Shown: positions 22,351-31,501 of the stretch, one piece after another
Layout: the number at the start of each line of letters is the position of its first letter
How positions within the stretch are numbered: the stretch's first letter is position 1
From: Villigracilis sp024434165
GTDB lineage: Bacteria > Chloroflexota > Anaerolineae > Anaerolineales > Villigracilaceae
DNA: 64,000 nucleotides
Direction: 5' to 3'
Assembly (NCBI GenBank): GCA_030263665.1
Contig: SZPK01000017.1
Location: 1-64,000 of the forward strand
Translations under genes and position numbers: made by a program
The notes under the pieces: model-generated
The model's database searches: none
What the model saw: only the letters and a program-made list of their open reading frames with translations
Told to the model about the DNA's origin: nothing

Positions 22351-23418
22351 ATGAAGAAGCTTTACTTTTTAATGACCGCGTTGATTGTTGCGTCGTTGGT
22401 CCTCGCTGCTTGCGGCGGTGGAGGCGCAGCCGGTGGCGATGTCGTCAAAGTTGGTCAGGTGACCGACCTCGGCGGTATTGACGACAAGTCCTTCAATGCC
22501 ACTGCGTATGCCGGTATCGAGAAGGCTGTGGCTGAACTTGGCGTGGAAGGCAAATACCTGGAATCCACCCAGCAGTCCGACTATAACAAGAACATCCAGC
22601 AGTTCATTGATGAAGATACCGACCTGATCGTGACGGTCGGCTTCCTGCTCGGCGTGGATACCGCTGTGGCGGCAAAAGCCAACCCGGAAACCAAGTTCGC
22701 CATCGTGGACTACGCCTACCCCGACTGCTTCGGCACCGACTTTGTGGAAGGTCAGACCTGCGGTTCCGCAACCGAACTGCCCAACGTCCTGGGCCTCACC
22801 TTCGCCACCGATCAGGCGGCTTTCCTCGCAGGGTATGCGGCGGCTGCCACCACTCAGACCGGCAAGGTTGCCACCTTCGGCGGCATCAACATCCCGCCTG
22901 TTACGATCTTCATGAAGGGTTTTGAAGCGGGCGTGAAGTACTACAACGCCCAGAAGGGCACGAACGTGGAAGTGCTCGGCTGGAGCACCGAAGCCAACGA
23001 CGGTTCCTTCACCGGCAACTTTGAGTCTCTCGACGACGGCCGCTCCTTCGCTGAATCCTTCGTCCAGGAAGGCGCCGACATCATCATGCCTGTGGCTGGT
23101 CCTGTGGGTCTCGGTTCCGCCGCGTACTGCCAGGAGACCGGTTCCTGCAAGATCGTCGGCGTGGACACCGACTGGACCGTTTCCGCCAGCGAATACAGCG
23201 ATGTCATCCTCACCAGCGTGATGAAGAACATGAACGTCGCCGTGTTCGACACGATCAAGGCGGTTGTGGACGGTACCTTCAAGGGCGGTGTGTACGTTGG
23301 TACGCTCGCCAATGGCGGTATGGGTCTTGCCGAAGTCTCTGGTGCTTCCGATGAGCTCAAGGCTGAACTCGAAGCCATCAAGCAGGGCATCATTGACGGC
23401 TCCATCCCCGTTCAATAG
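22351..23418 (+). CDS. BMP-family nucleoside-type ABC substrate-binding lipoprotein
   Basis: 355 residues. Signal peptide with lipobox LAAC (Cys21) and a Gly-rich tether. The BMP fold shows VGQVTDLGGIDDKSFNATAYAGIEKA, LIVTVGFLLGVDTAVAAKANP, GLTFATDQAAFLAGYAAA and DIIMPVAGPVGLGSAAYCQETG. It captures a purine-nucleoside-like solute outside the cell and delivers it to the permeases encoded downstream. It has a good promoter and Shine-Dalgarno, and a strong terminator after it, as expected for a binding protein made in excess of its transporter. Confidence 0.93.
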   Translation: MKKLYFLMTALIVASLVLAACGGGGAAGGDVVKVGQVTDLGGIDDKSFNATAYAGIEKAVAELGVEGKYLESTQQSDYNKNIQQFIDEDTDLIVTVGFLLGVDTAVAAKANPETKFAIVDYAYPDCFGTDFVEGQTCGSATELPNVLGLTFATDQAAFLAGYAAAATTQTGKVATFGGINIPPVTIFMKGFEAGVKYYNAQKGTNVEVLGWSTEANDGSFTGNFESLDDGRSFAESFVQEGADIIMPVAGPVGLGSAAYCQETGSCKIVGVDTDWTVSASEYSDVILTSVMKNMNVAVFDTIKAVVDGTFKGGVYVGTLANGGMGLAEVSGASDELKAELEAIKQGIIDGSIPVQ

Positions 23419-23430
23419 TTCGTTTGAAAT

Positions 23431-23465
23431 AAAAAGCCGGGGGAGGTTTCTCCCCCGGCTTTTTT
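23431..23465 (+). terminator. Terminator/attenuator after the BMP gene
   Basis: AGCCGGGGGAG (23435-23445) pairs with CTCCCCCGGCT (23450-23460) around GTTT, with five A residues before and T residues after. It probably limits read-through into the ABC genes. Confidence 0.9.
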
Positions 23466-23597
23466 CATCCCATTTGCATTAGACCCCGAAGGTGTTTTCA
23501 TTCCGATGGCGATTCGGGCGCGCCTTCTCACAAGCAAAGCCGGTACGAAAAGACCTTTCGGGTTTAATGGACAATTAAAACGCACGGAGGGCATGTC

Positions 23598-25130
23598 ATG
23601 ACCAACGTTCTGGAACTGCGAGGGATCACCAAGCGCTTCCCCGGCGTGATTGCAAATGAAAAAGTGGATATCGCCTTGAGGGAGGGAAAGATTCTCGCAC
23701 TGCTGGGGGAAAATGGCGCGGGCAAAACCACGCTGATGAATATTCTTTATGGGCTGTACAAACCGGATGAAGGACAAATCTTTGTGCGCGGCAGGGAGGC
23801 GCACATTCACGGTCCGAACGACGCCATTGCGCTGGGAATCGGCATGGTGCACCAGCACTTCATGCTCGTGCCGGTGATGACCGTGACCGAGAACGTGATG
23901 CTGGGCGTCGAACCGACCCGCAACGGCATGTTCCTGGACAAGGAAAAGGTCTCCAGGCGCATCCGCGAGATTTCCGACCAGTACGGGCTGGAGGTGGACC
24001 CGAACGCCTACATCAAGGACCTGCCGGTGGGCATCCAACAGCGCGTGGAGATCATCAAGGTTTTGTACCGCCAGGCGGATATTTTGATCCTCGACGAGCC
24101 AACGGCTGTGCTGACGCCCCAGGAAGTGGAAGGGCTGTTCAAAATCATCAATACGCTCATCAAGTCGGGGAAGTCCATCATTTTCATCACGCATAAACTG
24201 AAGGAAGTGCTCGCCATTGCCGACGACATCACCGTGCTGAGGCTCGGCAAGGTGGTCGGTTCGATTGACCCGAAGGAAGCCACCACCGAAAAACTCGCCT
24301 CCATGATGGTGGGACGCGACGTCAACCTGGTGGTGGAGAAAAAGCCCGCCAAATCCGGCAAACCTGTGCTCATGGTCGAGAACCTGTTCGTCCGCGACGA
24401 ACGCCAGCACATGACCGTTCAGGGTGTTTCGTTCGAGGTGCGCGAAGGCGAAGTACTCGGCGTTGCGGGCGTGCAGGGCAACGGTCAGACCGAGCTGGTC
24501 TATGCGCTGACCGGGCTGCTGCCCCTGGAAGCCGGGACCATCCGCCTGCTCAATGAACCCATCCGGCATACCTCGCCGCGCGAAATCCTCGAACGCGGGA
24601 TGGCGCACATTCCCGAAGACCGCCAGCGTCATGGTCTGATCCTCACCTTCCCCGTCCACGATAATTTGGTGCTGTGCACCTACTACAAGGAGCCGTTCGC
24701 GCGCGGCATCTCGCTGCAGGAGAAAGCCATCTTCAGCAACGCCGGGGAACTGGTCAAGCAATACGACGTCCGCACGCCGAACATTTACGTCAACGTGGGG
24801 ACGCTCTCCGGCGGCAACCAGCAAAAGGTGATCGTCGCCCGCGAGTTCTCCCGTCCCATCAAACTGCTGATCGCCTCCCAACCGACCCGGGGGCTGGATG
24901 TCGGCTCCATCGAGTACATCCACCAGCAGATCATCAAAAAACGCGATGAAGGTACCGGGGTGCTGGTGGTCTCCTCCGAACTGGATGAGATCCTCGCCCT
25001 CTCAGACCGCATCGCCGTGATGTACAAAGGTCAGATCATGGATATCCTCGATGCCGACAAGACCAGCAAGGAAGAACTGGGTCTGCTCATGGCGGGCATT
25101 CATCCGTCTGACAACAAGAAAACGAAATAG
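23598..25130 (+). CDS. Double-ATPase subunit of a nucleoside-type ABC importer
   Basis: 510 residues with two ABC domains. Domain 1 has Walker A GENGAGKTT (37-45), a signature-like LPVGIQQRVEII and Walker B ILILDEPTAVLTPQE. Domain 2 has the degenerate A-loop GVAGVQGNGQTE, signature LSGGNQQK and Walker B LLIASQPTRGLD. This is the usual pattern for RbsA/NupA-type ATPases, where the second site is degenerate (QGNGQT and SQPTRG in place of canonical residues). It powers uptake together with the BMP protein and the two permeases. A GGAGGG precedes the ATG. The next gene starts 10 bp later. Confidence 0.94.
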   Translation: MTNVLELRGITKRFPGVIANEKVDIALREGKILALLGENGAGKTTLMNILYGLYKPDEGQIFVRGREAHIHGPNDAIALGIGMVHQHFMLVPVMTVTENVMLGVEPTRNGMFLDKEKVSRRIREISDQYGLEVDPNAYIKDLPVGIQQRVEIIKVLYRQADILILDEPTAVLTPQEVEGLFKIINTLIKSGKSIIFITHKLKEVLAIADDITVLRLGKVVGSIDPKEATTEKLASMMVGRDVNLVVEKKPAKSGKPVLMVENLFVRDERQHMTVQGVSFEVREGEVLGVAGVQGNGQTELVYALTGLLPLEAGTIRLLNEPIRHTSPREILERGMAHIPEDRQRHGLILTFPVHDNLVLCTYYKEPFARGISLQEKAIFSNAGELVKQYDVRTPNIYVNVGTLSGGNQQKVIVAREFSRPIKLLIASQPTRGLDVGSIEYIHQQIIKKRDEGTGVLVVSSELDEILALSDRIAVMYKGQIMDILDADKTSKEELGLLMAGIHPSDNKKTK

Positions 25131-25140
25131 GAGAAGTCCT

Positions 25141-26319
25141 GTGAGCGAAACAGCCACTCCCTCCAAACAATCCAATGGCGGACGCAGTTCCCTTGCGCAG
25201 GAACTTCTGGTGCCGGTTCTGGCGGTGGTCACCGGCTTGCTGATCGGCGCCGTCGTGATCATTGCCAGCGGCGCGAACGTATTCGATGCGTACGGCGCGC
25301 TGTTCACCGGTTCGTTCGGCAGCCCCGCACGGCTGGTCGAGGGTTTGCAGGTGTACTTCAGCACCGGCGAAACCAGGGAATTGTTGAGAGCCATTTATCC
25401 CTTTACGGAGAGCCTTGTCACCGCCACGCCGTATATCTTTGCGGGGCTTTCGGTGGCGCTCGGCTTTCGCGCCGGTCTCTTCAACATCGGCGCGGAGGGT
25501 CAGTTCTTCATCGGCGCGTTATGTTCCGCGTTCATCGGGTACAGCCTCAAGGGGCTGCCGATGATCGTCCACCTGCCGCTGGCGCTGCTGGGCGGCGCGC
25601 TGGGCGGCGCGATCTGGGGCATGATACCGGGCTACCTCAAGGCAAGGTTCGGAGCGCACGAGGTGGTCAATACCATCATGATGAACTGGATCGCCTTCCG
25701 CCTGAGCGACTGGCTGTTGAACGGACCGATGAAGGCTTCCGGCTTCCGCCCGGTGACCCCGAACGTACTCGCCAGCGCGGAACTGCCGCGCTTCTTCCCG
25801 GACCCGCTGCGCTTCAACCTCGGATTTTTCATCGCGCTCCTGGTGGCGTACCTGGTCTATTGGTTCCTGTTCAAGACCACCACCGGTTTTGAAATCCGCT
25901 CGGTGGGTGCCAACCCCGATGCCGCCAAATACGCGGGCATGAACATCGTCAAGAACCTGGTGCTGGTCATGGCGCTGGCGGGCGGACTCGCCGGCATGGC
26001 TGGTTCCGCTCAAGTTCTCGGCGTGGATCACTGGGTGGGTCAGGGATTCTCCGCCGGGTACGGGTTCGATGCGATTGCGCTGGCTCTGCTCGGCAAAAGC
26101 CACCCGTTCGGCGTCGTTCTCTCCGCGCTGCTGTTCGGCTTCCTGCGCAGCGGCGCGACCAACATGCAGTCGCGGGCGGGCATCCCGATTGACATCATCT
26201 CCATCATCCAGGGTCTGGTGATCGTGTTCATCGCCGCACCCGCCATCATCCGCTGGTTCTACCGCCTGCGCTCGATCAAAACCGAAGAGACCGTCCTCAC
26301 GCGCGGCTGGGGCAAATAG
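25141..26319 (+). CDS. ABC transporter permease 1 (nucleoside-type)
   Basis: 392 residues with about 9-10 membrane helices and the BPD_transp_2 pattern: GLFNIGAEGQFFIGAL and, after the helices, GANPDAAKYAGMNIVKNLVLVMALAGGLAGMAGSAQVLG. GTG at 25141 follows AGGAG at about 7 nt; an upstream in-frame ATG lies inside the ATPase gene and is not needed. It pairs with the following permease to form the membrane channel. Confidence 0.92.
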   Translation: MSETATPSKQSNGGRSSLAQELLVPVLAVVTGLLIGAVVIIASGANVFDAYGALFTGSFGSPARLVEGLQVYFSTGETRELLRAIYPFTESLVTATPYIFAGLSVALGFRAGLFNIGAEGQFFIGALCSAFIGYSLKGLPMIVHLPLALLGGALGGAIWGMIPGYLKARFGAHEVVNTIMMNWIAFRLSDWLLNGPMKASGFRPVTPNVLASAELPRFFPDPLRFNLGFFIALLVAYLVYWFLFKTTTGFEIRSVGANPDAAKYAGMNIVKNLVLVMALAGGLAGMAGSAQVLGVDHWVGQGFSAGYGFDAIALALLGKSHPFGVVLSALLFGFLRSGATNMQSRAGIPIDIISIIQGLVIVFIAAPAIIRWFYRLRSIKTEETVLTRGWGK

Positions 26320-26330
26320 GCGAGGTTTGA

Positions 26331-27593
26331 ATGACAACTACAAACTTGGAATTCAGCGCTGCCGCTGAAAAACGCAAACGAATCTCCTACGGTCTGACCC
26401 TGCTGGCGGCAGGCTTGTTTATCTTCTTCCTGTTCGGGCTCAACACCCAGCCGGGTGTGCAAACCACCTTCGGCTTGAATCTCGCCGGGTCGCAAGCCGT
26501 CGAAGTTCCCGATTTCGTCGTCCCGGCGCAAATCACCGTCTACCTGATGGCTGCCATGGCGGTCTTCGCGGGCGCCTTTCAGTTGGCGCGCGGCGTGCGC
26601 TCCACCGGCTGGCTGATCGGCATTCTGTCATTCACGTTTGTGGTGGCTTTCCTCACCTGGGCGGCGCAGGACAAATCCTTCAACCTGACCGGCATGTTGG
26701 GCAGTTCGCTCGTACGCGCCACGCCCATTGCGCTCGCCGCCCTGTGCGGGGTCATCAGCGAACGCTCGGCGGTCATCAACATCGGCATCGAAGGCATCAT
26801 GCTCATGTCGGCGCAGACGGCGGTGGTCACGGCAACCGTGACGGGAAGTCTGTTCATCGGCTTGGTCGCCGCCATCCTGGTCGGCGCGTTGATCGCGGCG
26901 TTTCATGCCTTCCTGGTCATCCGCTTCAAAGTGGACCAGGTCGTAAGCGGCGTCGCCATCAACATCTTTGGCACGGGGTTTACCTCCTTCATCAGTTCCC
27001 GCTTCCTGCAAAGCGCAACCGATACGCTCAACAACTCCGGCACTTTCCCCATCATCTCCATCCCCCTGCTGGCGAAGATCCCCGTGCTCGGACCGGTGTT
27101 GTTCGAAAACAACATCGTTGTCTATCTTATGATTCTGATCGTGGCGCTCATGCACATCATGCTCTTCTACACCCCCTGGGGGCTGCGCACGCGCGCGGTG
27201 GGCGAGCACCCCAAAGCGGCGGATACGCTGGGCGTCAACGTCTACCTCGTGCGGTACGTCAACGTCATCCTCGGCGGCATGATCGCCGGTCTGGGCGGCG
27301 CATATTTCACCATCGGCTCGGTGGGGCGCTTCGACGAAATCATGACCGCAGGCAAGGGCTTCATCGGTCTTGCGGCAATGATCTTCGGAAAATGGAATCC
27401 CATCGGCGCGTTTACCTCGTCCCTGATCTTCGGCTTTGCAGATTCGCTGCAGGTGAAATTGCAGATTCTGCGCGTGCCCATCCCCTCGGAATTCCTGCTC
27501 ATGGCTCCTTACATTGTGACCATGATCATCCTGACCGGCGTGGTGGGACGCGCCATCCCGCCCGCGGCAGACGGTCAACCTTACGAGAAGTGA
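26331..27593 (+). CDS. ABC transporter permease 2 (nucleoside-type)
   Basis: 420 residues with about 10 membrane helices. It has the family block ERSAVINIGIEGIMLMSAQTAV and the cytoplasmic loop VGEHPKAADTLGVNVYLVRYVNVILGGMIAGLGGAYFTIG. It starts 12 bp after permease 1 and is the last gene of the uptake operon before the terminator at 27624-27657. The permease pair, the double ATPase and two BMP proteins form a complete importer. Confidence 0.92.
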   Translation: MTTTNLEFSAAAEKRKRISYGLTLLAAGLFIFFLFGLNTQPGVQTTFGLNLAGSQAVEVPDFVVPAQITVYLMAAMAVFAGAFQLARGVRSTGWLIGILSFTFVVAFLTWAAQDKSFNLTGMLGSSLVRATPIALAALCGVISERSAVINIGIEGIMLMSAQTAVVTATVTGSLFIGLVAAILVGALIAAFHAFLVIRFKVDQVVSGVAINIFGTGFTSFISSRFLQSATDTLNNSGTFPIISIPLLAKIPVLGPVLFENNIVVYLMILIVALMHIMLFYTPWGLRTRAVGEHPKAADTLGVNVYLVRYVNVILGGMIAGLGGAYFTIGSVGRFDEIMTAGKGFIGLAAMIFGKWNPIGAFTSSLIFGFADSLQVKLQILRVPIPSEFLLMAPYIVTMIILTGVVGRAIPPAADGQPYEK

Positions 27594-27623
27594 CCGCTTC
27601 TTTCCGACCCGCAGCCTGATTCT

Positions 27624-27657
27624 GAAAAACAGGAGTTGCAGCAACTCCTGTTTTTTT
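27624..27657 (+). terminator. Terminator of the BMP/ABC operon
   Basis: CAGGAGTT (27630-27637) pairs with AACTCCTG (27643-27650) around GCAGC, followed by seven T residues. Confidence 0.9.
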
Positions 27658-27824
27658 CTTTCGATCCTCCCGCCTAACCTGCCAAATCGCTTGCCAGGCT
27701 GCAAGCCTGACCTGCAATTGACCTATACATAAGGTTTGGCGCAGACCCGGAGAAGCGCTAAGAAATGCGGGGGATAAACGCATAATCATCTTGGGGTAAA
27801 ATAATTTTGAAAGAAGGAGAAACG

Positions 27825-28943
27825 ATGAACAAAACGACCCGCCTGCTTGGTTTTTTTATCATTTTCGCAGTAATTTTGACCGCCTGCAACCTGCCGTCCG
27901 GCGACCCGGAGGATGTCAACGCCACCGCCGCCGCACAGACCCTGGAAGCGCTGCTCAGCGCCACCCCCTCGATCTCCACAACCACGCCCACCGTCCCGGC
28001 AACCATTACCCTGATTCCCTCGCCAGCGTTTACAAGCACGCCCGTCCCCACCGCCACGCCAAACTGCCCGCTGGCGCAATTCGTCACCGATGTGACCATT
28101 CCCGACGGAACCATCATGACCCCCGGGCAGACCTTTACCAAAAAATGGCGTCTGCGGAACACCAGCGCCTGCGCCTGGAACGGTTACAGCCTTGTGTTCG
28201 ACAGCGGCGATTCCATGAACGGTCCCGCCAGCAAACCGATCGGCGTCATCAACCCCGGGCAGGAGGTTGACCTGGAAGTCAACCTGACAGCCCCCAACTC
28301 CCCCGGAAACTATCGCGGGTACTGGCGCATCGTCACGAACACGAACGTGCTCGTTCCCATTGTGAACGGTTATCAGGGCAGGTCCTTCTACGTGGACATT
28401 AAAGTCCAGGCGCCGCCGACCGTGACCAATACTTCCGCGCCTTCCAGCACGACCATCACCCTCGACAACATCGCCGGGGAAAGCGGACAGGTCCGTTCCG
28501 ACGGGACAGTGCTGGGACCGCCCAACACCGGCGACATCGAATCGAACGCCGCCGCGCAGGCTTTCTTCAGTTTCAACATGAGTTCCATCCCCGCCGGCGC
28601 GACGATCACAAAGGTGGTTGTCAATTTCAGTTCGTACGATACGCTGGGCAACCCCTGGTCGCTGGCAGACGGCTGTCTGCGCGCCTACGTGCAAAACTAC
28701 GGCACGCTGGACGCCGGCGATTTCTTCCCCGGCGACCCCACCAGCGCGGTCATCCGATGGTGCGGGGCGGCTGAGTTGAGCTCCGTGTTCGAGGACAGCG
28801 GAATGAAAGCCGTGGTTCAAAGCGCGGTCGGCTCTTCGCGGCTTCAATTGAGGGTCCAATTCCGCGCGCCCACCACGAGCAGCAACGGCATTGCGGATAT
28901 GATACGGTTCGGGACCGTAAAACTCATCATCACCTATCAATAG
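27825..28943 (+). CDS. FW (NBR1-type Ig) domain lipoprotein 1
   Basis: 372 residues. Signal peptide with lipobox LTAC (Cys21), a short Ala/Thr helix (VNATAAAQTLEALL), a Thr/Pro linker (about 46-79), then an NBR1-like Ig/FW domain at about 80-197: Trp108 (KKWRLRN), Cys116-Ala-Trp118, a PGQEVDLEVNLTAP strand pair and Trp167 (GYWRI). A second, unrecognised beta-rich domain of about 160 residues (from about 208) ends the protein. The lipobox and signal place it outside the membrane. ATG 27825 has AGAAGGAG upstream. First of five FW genes; it has its own -10-like TAAAAT. Function unknown. Confidence 0.85.
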   Translation: MNKTTRLLGFFIIFAVILTACNLPSGDPEDVNATAAAQTLEALLSATPSISTTTPTVPATITLIPSPAFTSTPVPTATPNCPLAQFVTDVTIPDGTIMTPGQTFTKKWRLRNTSACAWNGYSLVFDSGDSMNGPASKPIGVINPGQEVDLEVNLTAPNSPGNYRGYWRIVTNTNVLVPIVNGYQGRSFYVDIKVQAPPTVTNTSAPSSTTITLDNIAGESGQVRSDGTVLGPPNTGDIESNAAAQAFFSFNMSSIPAGATITKVVVNFSSYDTLGNPWSLADGCLRAYVQNYGTLDAGDFFPGDPTSAVIRWCGAAELSSVFEDSGMKAVVQSAVGSSRLQLRVQFRAPTTSSNGIADMIRFGTVKLIITYQ

Positions 28944-29001
28944 CATTTCAGGCTGAGACGCGGATAATTGCATAAAACCCGATTTAGAAAGTGCTGAGAA
29001 C

Positions 29002-29031
29002 CGAGCGCCCGCAATCCGGGCGCTCGAAATT
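29002..29031 (+). terminator. Hairpin between FW genes 1 and 2
   Basis: CGAGCGCCCG (29002-29011) and CGGGCGCTCG (29017-29026) form a perfect 10-bp stem with a 5-nt loop, followed by AAATTT. The T-tract is weak, so it may terminate or only stabilise the mRNA. Confidence 0.6.
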
Positions 29032-29037
29032 TAACAG

Positions 29038-29043
29038 TATAAT
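29038..29043 (+). promoter_or_regulatory. -10 box of FW gene 2
   Basis: TATAAT directly after the hairpin, 26 bp before the start codon. No -35 is recognisable because the hairpin occupies that position. Confidence 0.4.
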
Positions 29044-29069
29044 CATTTGCTGAAAGTGAAAGGAAAAAA

Positions 29070-30008
29070 ATGACCAAATCGAAAATATATTTGCTGTTTA
29101 CAACCATCATCGCTGCCGCCCTGCTCCTTGCCTCCTGCGGCGAAAACACGGATGCGGAGTCCGTCATCCAGACTTCCGTTGCCGAGACGGTTGCCGCACA
29201 GCCCCCCGTGGTGATCACCGAGACCCCTCCAGCCGTCACGCTCGTTCCAACTCAAACGCCCTTCGCGCAGCCCACCACCGGCACACTGCCCCCAACCCCC
29301 ACCCTCTCCACCGCCTCGAAAGCCGAGTGCGCCAAAGCCAGCCTTCAGGATGAAACCATCGTGGACGGCAAAATCTTCAAGCCCGGCGAGCAATTCACCA
29401 AGACCTGGTACATCACCAACACCAGCAACTGCGTCTGGGATACCAGTTACAAGATCATCTTCTGGGATGGCAACATCCTCGGCGGCGCCTACGTTTACAA
29501 CCTGCCGCAAATAACAGGACCCGGTCAGACCGTGCCCGTCTCGCTCGTTCTCACCGCCCCCACCCAGGACGGGACCTACCGCTCCGAATGGAAACTGCAA
29601 ACCCCCGATAACATCAATTTCGGCGTGGGCGTTTACCAAGCCGCCTTCTACACCGAGATCGTCGTCTCATCGGCAGACAAGCCCAGCTACGCCGTCACTT
29701 CGGTGGAACTGACGATTGACCGCGAACCGGATTACGGCTGCCAGCCGGCAAACATGGTCTATACCGCCTATGCCACGTTCACCACCAACGGTCCGCTGGA
29801 ATTCAAATTCCGCTGGCTCCAACAGGACGGCAACAATTCGGGCATCCAAACCGTGAAAATGACCGAAGCGGGGAAGAAAACCTTCACACGAGTCTGGAAA
29901 CTGGGGCGCGCCGCCTCGCAGAACAGCAACCGCTGGTTCCAGATCGTGGTGCTGGAGCCGGTCTACAAGGAATACCCGCAGGTCAAATTCACCTTCGAGT
30001 GCCCGTAA
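29070..30008 (+). CDS. FW (NBR1-type Ig) domain lipoprotein 2
   Basis: 312 residues. Lipobox LASC (Cys23), Ala/Thr helix (SVIQTSVAETVAAQ), Thr/Pro linker (about 45-80), and an FW domain at about 85-200 with Cys87, Trp113 (KTWYITN), Cys121-Val-Trp123, PGQTVPVSLVLTAP and Trp174 (SEWKL). A further domain (about 203-312) has Cys224 and Cys311, repeated aromatic strands (FRWLQQDGNN, TRVWKLG, NRWFQIVV) and resembles an extracellular beta sandwich. It is bounded upstream by a hairpin with its own -10 and downstream by a strong terminator, so it is probably transcribed alone. Confidence 0.85.
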   Translation: MTKSKIYLLFTTIIAAALLLASCGENTDAESVIQTSVAETVAAQPPVVITETPPAVTLVPTQTPFAQPTTGTLPPTPTLSTASKAECAKASLQDETIVDGKIFKPGEQFTKTWYITNTSNCVWDTSYKIIFWDGNILGGAYVYNLPQITGPGQTVPVSLVLTAPTQDGTYRSEWKLQTPDNINFGVGVYQAAFYTEIVVSSADKPSYAVTSVELTIDREPDYGCQPANMVYTAYATFTTNGPLEFKFRWLQQDGNNSGIQTVKMTEAGKKTFTRVWKLGRAASQNSNRWFQIVVLEPVYKEYPQVKFTFECP

Positions 30009-30021
30009 GGCGAATTTCACG

Positions 30022-30051
30022 AAGAAGCCGGAGATTTCCGGCTTCTTTTTA
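30022..30051 (+). terminator. Terminator after FW gene 2
   Basis: AAGAAGCCGGA (30022-30032) pairs with TCCGGCTTCTT (30037-30047) around GATT, followed by more T residues. Confidence 0.88.
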
Positions 30052-30157
30052 TTGGGAACCCGCCGCCCCCGCCCTTCGTCTTTAATACTTGAGCGACTCA
30101 CCTTGCGCGCCGCTGAATACCCTGCGTGAAAGGTGAGAAAATGAAACGGAGGAAGCC

Positions 30158-31459
30158 ATGAACAAAAAATATTCACCTTTTATCCTCGCAGTCATCGTAT
30201 TATTGACCGCCCAACTTGCCTGCAACGTTCCGTCCGATGCGGGGACGCCCGACACCTTTGCCACCCTCAACGGACTCTACACCGCCTCTGCCCTGACGCT
30301 CGAAGCGGCTGGCACGCAATCGGGTCTGACTGCCACCCCGGGCCTGCCCCTGCCAACCGTGACCATCGCGGGGTCGCCCTCAGCGACGAACCCGCCCGCG
30401 CTGCAGTCGCCAGCCCCACAGTCCAGGTGTGATGCGGCGCAGTTCCTGGCGGACGTCACCTACCCGGACGGCAGCGTCCTCCAGCGCAGTACGACCTTCG
30501 TCAAAATCTGGCGCATCAAAAATATCGGCACATGCACCTGGACCACCTCGTATGCGCTGGTCTTTGCGGGCGGCGATGCGCTGGGCGGACCGGCGGCGGT
30601 GGGCATGCCGGGCACGGTGTCTCCCGGTCAGTACATCGAAATTCCCGTTACGCTCAATTCGCCCAACAAGGACGGCAGTTACACCGGCTATTGGAAACTG
30701 CGCAACGCATCCGGCGCGATGTTTGGAATCGGCGCGCAGGCAGATACGGCGTTTTGGGTCAAGATCCGGGTGGCAGGAACCGTGCACGCTGCCTACAACT
30801 TTGCGGATAACTACTGCAAAGCGGACTGGTCGAACGGCAAATCATCCCTGCCCTGTCCCGGCTCCGACGGCGACCCGAGCGGTTACGTCATCCGCCTGAA
30901 CGCGCCGAAGATGGAGAACGGCGTAAAGGAGGACGAACCGGGTCTGCTGACCGTGCCGCAGGACAAACAAAACGGCTCCATCAGCGGAGAGTTTCCGGCG
31001 TTCACCGTGCAAGCCGGGGATCGTTTCCGCGCGCTGATTAACTGCCAGTATGAGGCGGTGAAATGCAATGTGATTTTCAAACTGGAATACAAAAACAACG
31101 GGCAGATCCGAACTCTCGCCAGTTGGGCGGAGGTCTACGAAGGCAAGTATTACCCGGTTGACCTGGACCTGAGCAGTCTCGCCGGCGAGACGGTGAAATT
31201 CATCCTGACCGTGAACGCCAACGGCGGCAACAAACACGATTATGCCATCTGGCTCAATCCGCACATCGCGCGGCAGGGCAATGCGCCCACTGCCACCGCC
31301 ACGAAACCGCCAACCAAAACCTTCACGCCGACAATCACCTTCACGCCTACATTGACGTTTACCCCCACAATCACGTTCACTCCGACCTCTACGTTCACCC
31401 CCACCGCCCCTCCAACGGCGACCAGTACCGAAACACCCATCAGCACGGCAACCCCGTAG
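30158..31459 (+). CDS. FW (NBR1-type Ig) domain lipoprotein 3
   Basis: 433 residues. Lipobox QLAC (Cys22), Ala/Thr helix (TLNGLYTASALTLEAAGTQ), Thr/Pro linker, and an FW domain at about 90-206 with Cys91, Trp118 (KIWRIKN), Cys126-Thr-Trp128, PGQYIEIPVTLNSP and Trp179 (GYWKL). A carbohydrate-binding-like beta domain follows (about 210-365, with RFRALINCQYEAVKCNVIFKLEY and SWAEVYEGKYYPVDLDLSSLAG). The protein ends in a TFTPTI-type hexapeptide repeat, an extended Thr-rich stalk. Such a stalk at the C-terminus of a lipoprotein is unusual. ATG 30158 follows GGAGG. Confidence 0.85.
   Translation: MNKKYSPFILAVIVLLTAQLACNVPSDAGTPDTFATLNGLYTASALTLEAAGTQSGLTATPGLPLPTVTIAGSPSATNPPALQSPAPQSRCDAAQFLADVTYPDGSVLQRSTTFVKIWRIKNIGTCTWTTSYALVFAGGDALGGPAAVGMPGTVSPGQYIEIPVTLNSPNKDGSYTGYWKLRNASGAMFGIGAQADTAFWVKIRVAGTVHAAYNFADNYCKADWSNGKSSLPCPGSDGDPSGYVIRLNAPKMENGVKEDEPGLLTVPQDKQNGSISGEFPAFTVQAGDRFRALINCQYEAVKCNVIFKLEYKNNGQIRTLASWAEVYEGKYYPVDLDLSSLAGETVKFILTVNANGGNKHDYAIWLNPHIARQGNAPTATATKPPTKTFTPTITFTPTLTFTPTITFTPTSTFTPTAPPTATSTETPISTATP
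31315..31412 (+). repeat. Hexapeptide TFTPT(I/L/S) repeat in FW lipoprotein 3
   Basis: Roughly five to six tandem 18-bp units encode TFTPTI, TFTPTL, TFTPTI, TFTPTS, TFTPTA. The codons differ between units, so the repeat is under protein-level selection or is old. Confidence 0.75.
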
Positions 31460-31465
31460 GTGCGT

Positions 31466-31471
31466 TATAAT
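31466..31471 (+). promoter_or_regulatory. -10 box of FW gene 4
   Basis: TATAAT immediately after the FW gene 3 stop codon and 30 bp before the FW gene 4 start. It could start a transcript for FW4-FW5-queG. Confidence 0.4.
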
Positions 31472-31501
31472 AACGTTACCATTTTCGGAGGTTCAAAAAT
31501 C

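Noticed and set aside
23412..24923. A 503-codon minus-strand frame opposite the ABC ATPase
   Set aside because: Antisense shadow of a well-conserved gene.
27786..28973. A 395-codon minus-strand frame opposite FW gene 1
   Set aside because: Antisense shadow. The plus-strand gene has a signal peptide, Shine-Dalgarno and FW motifs.
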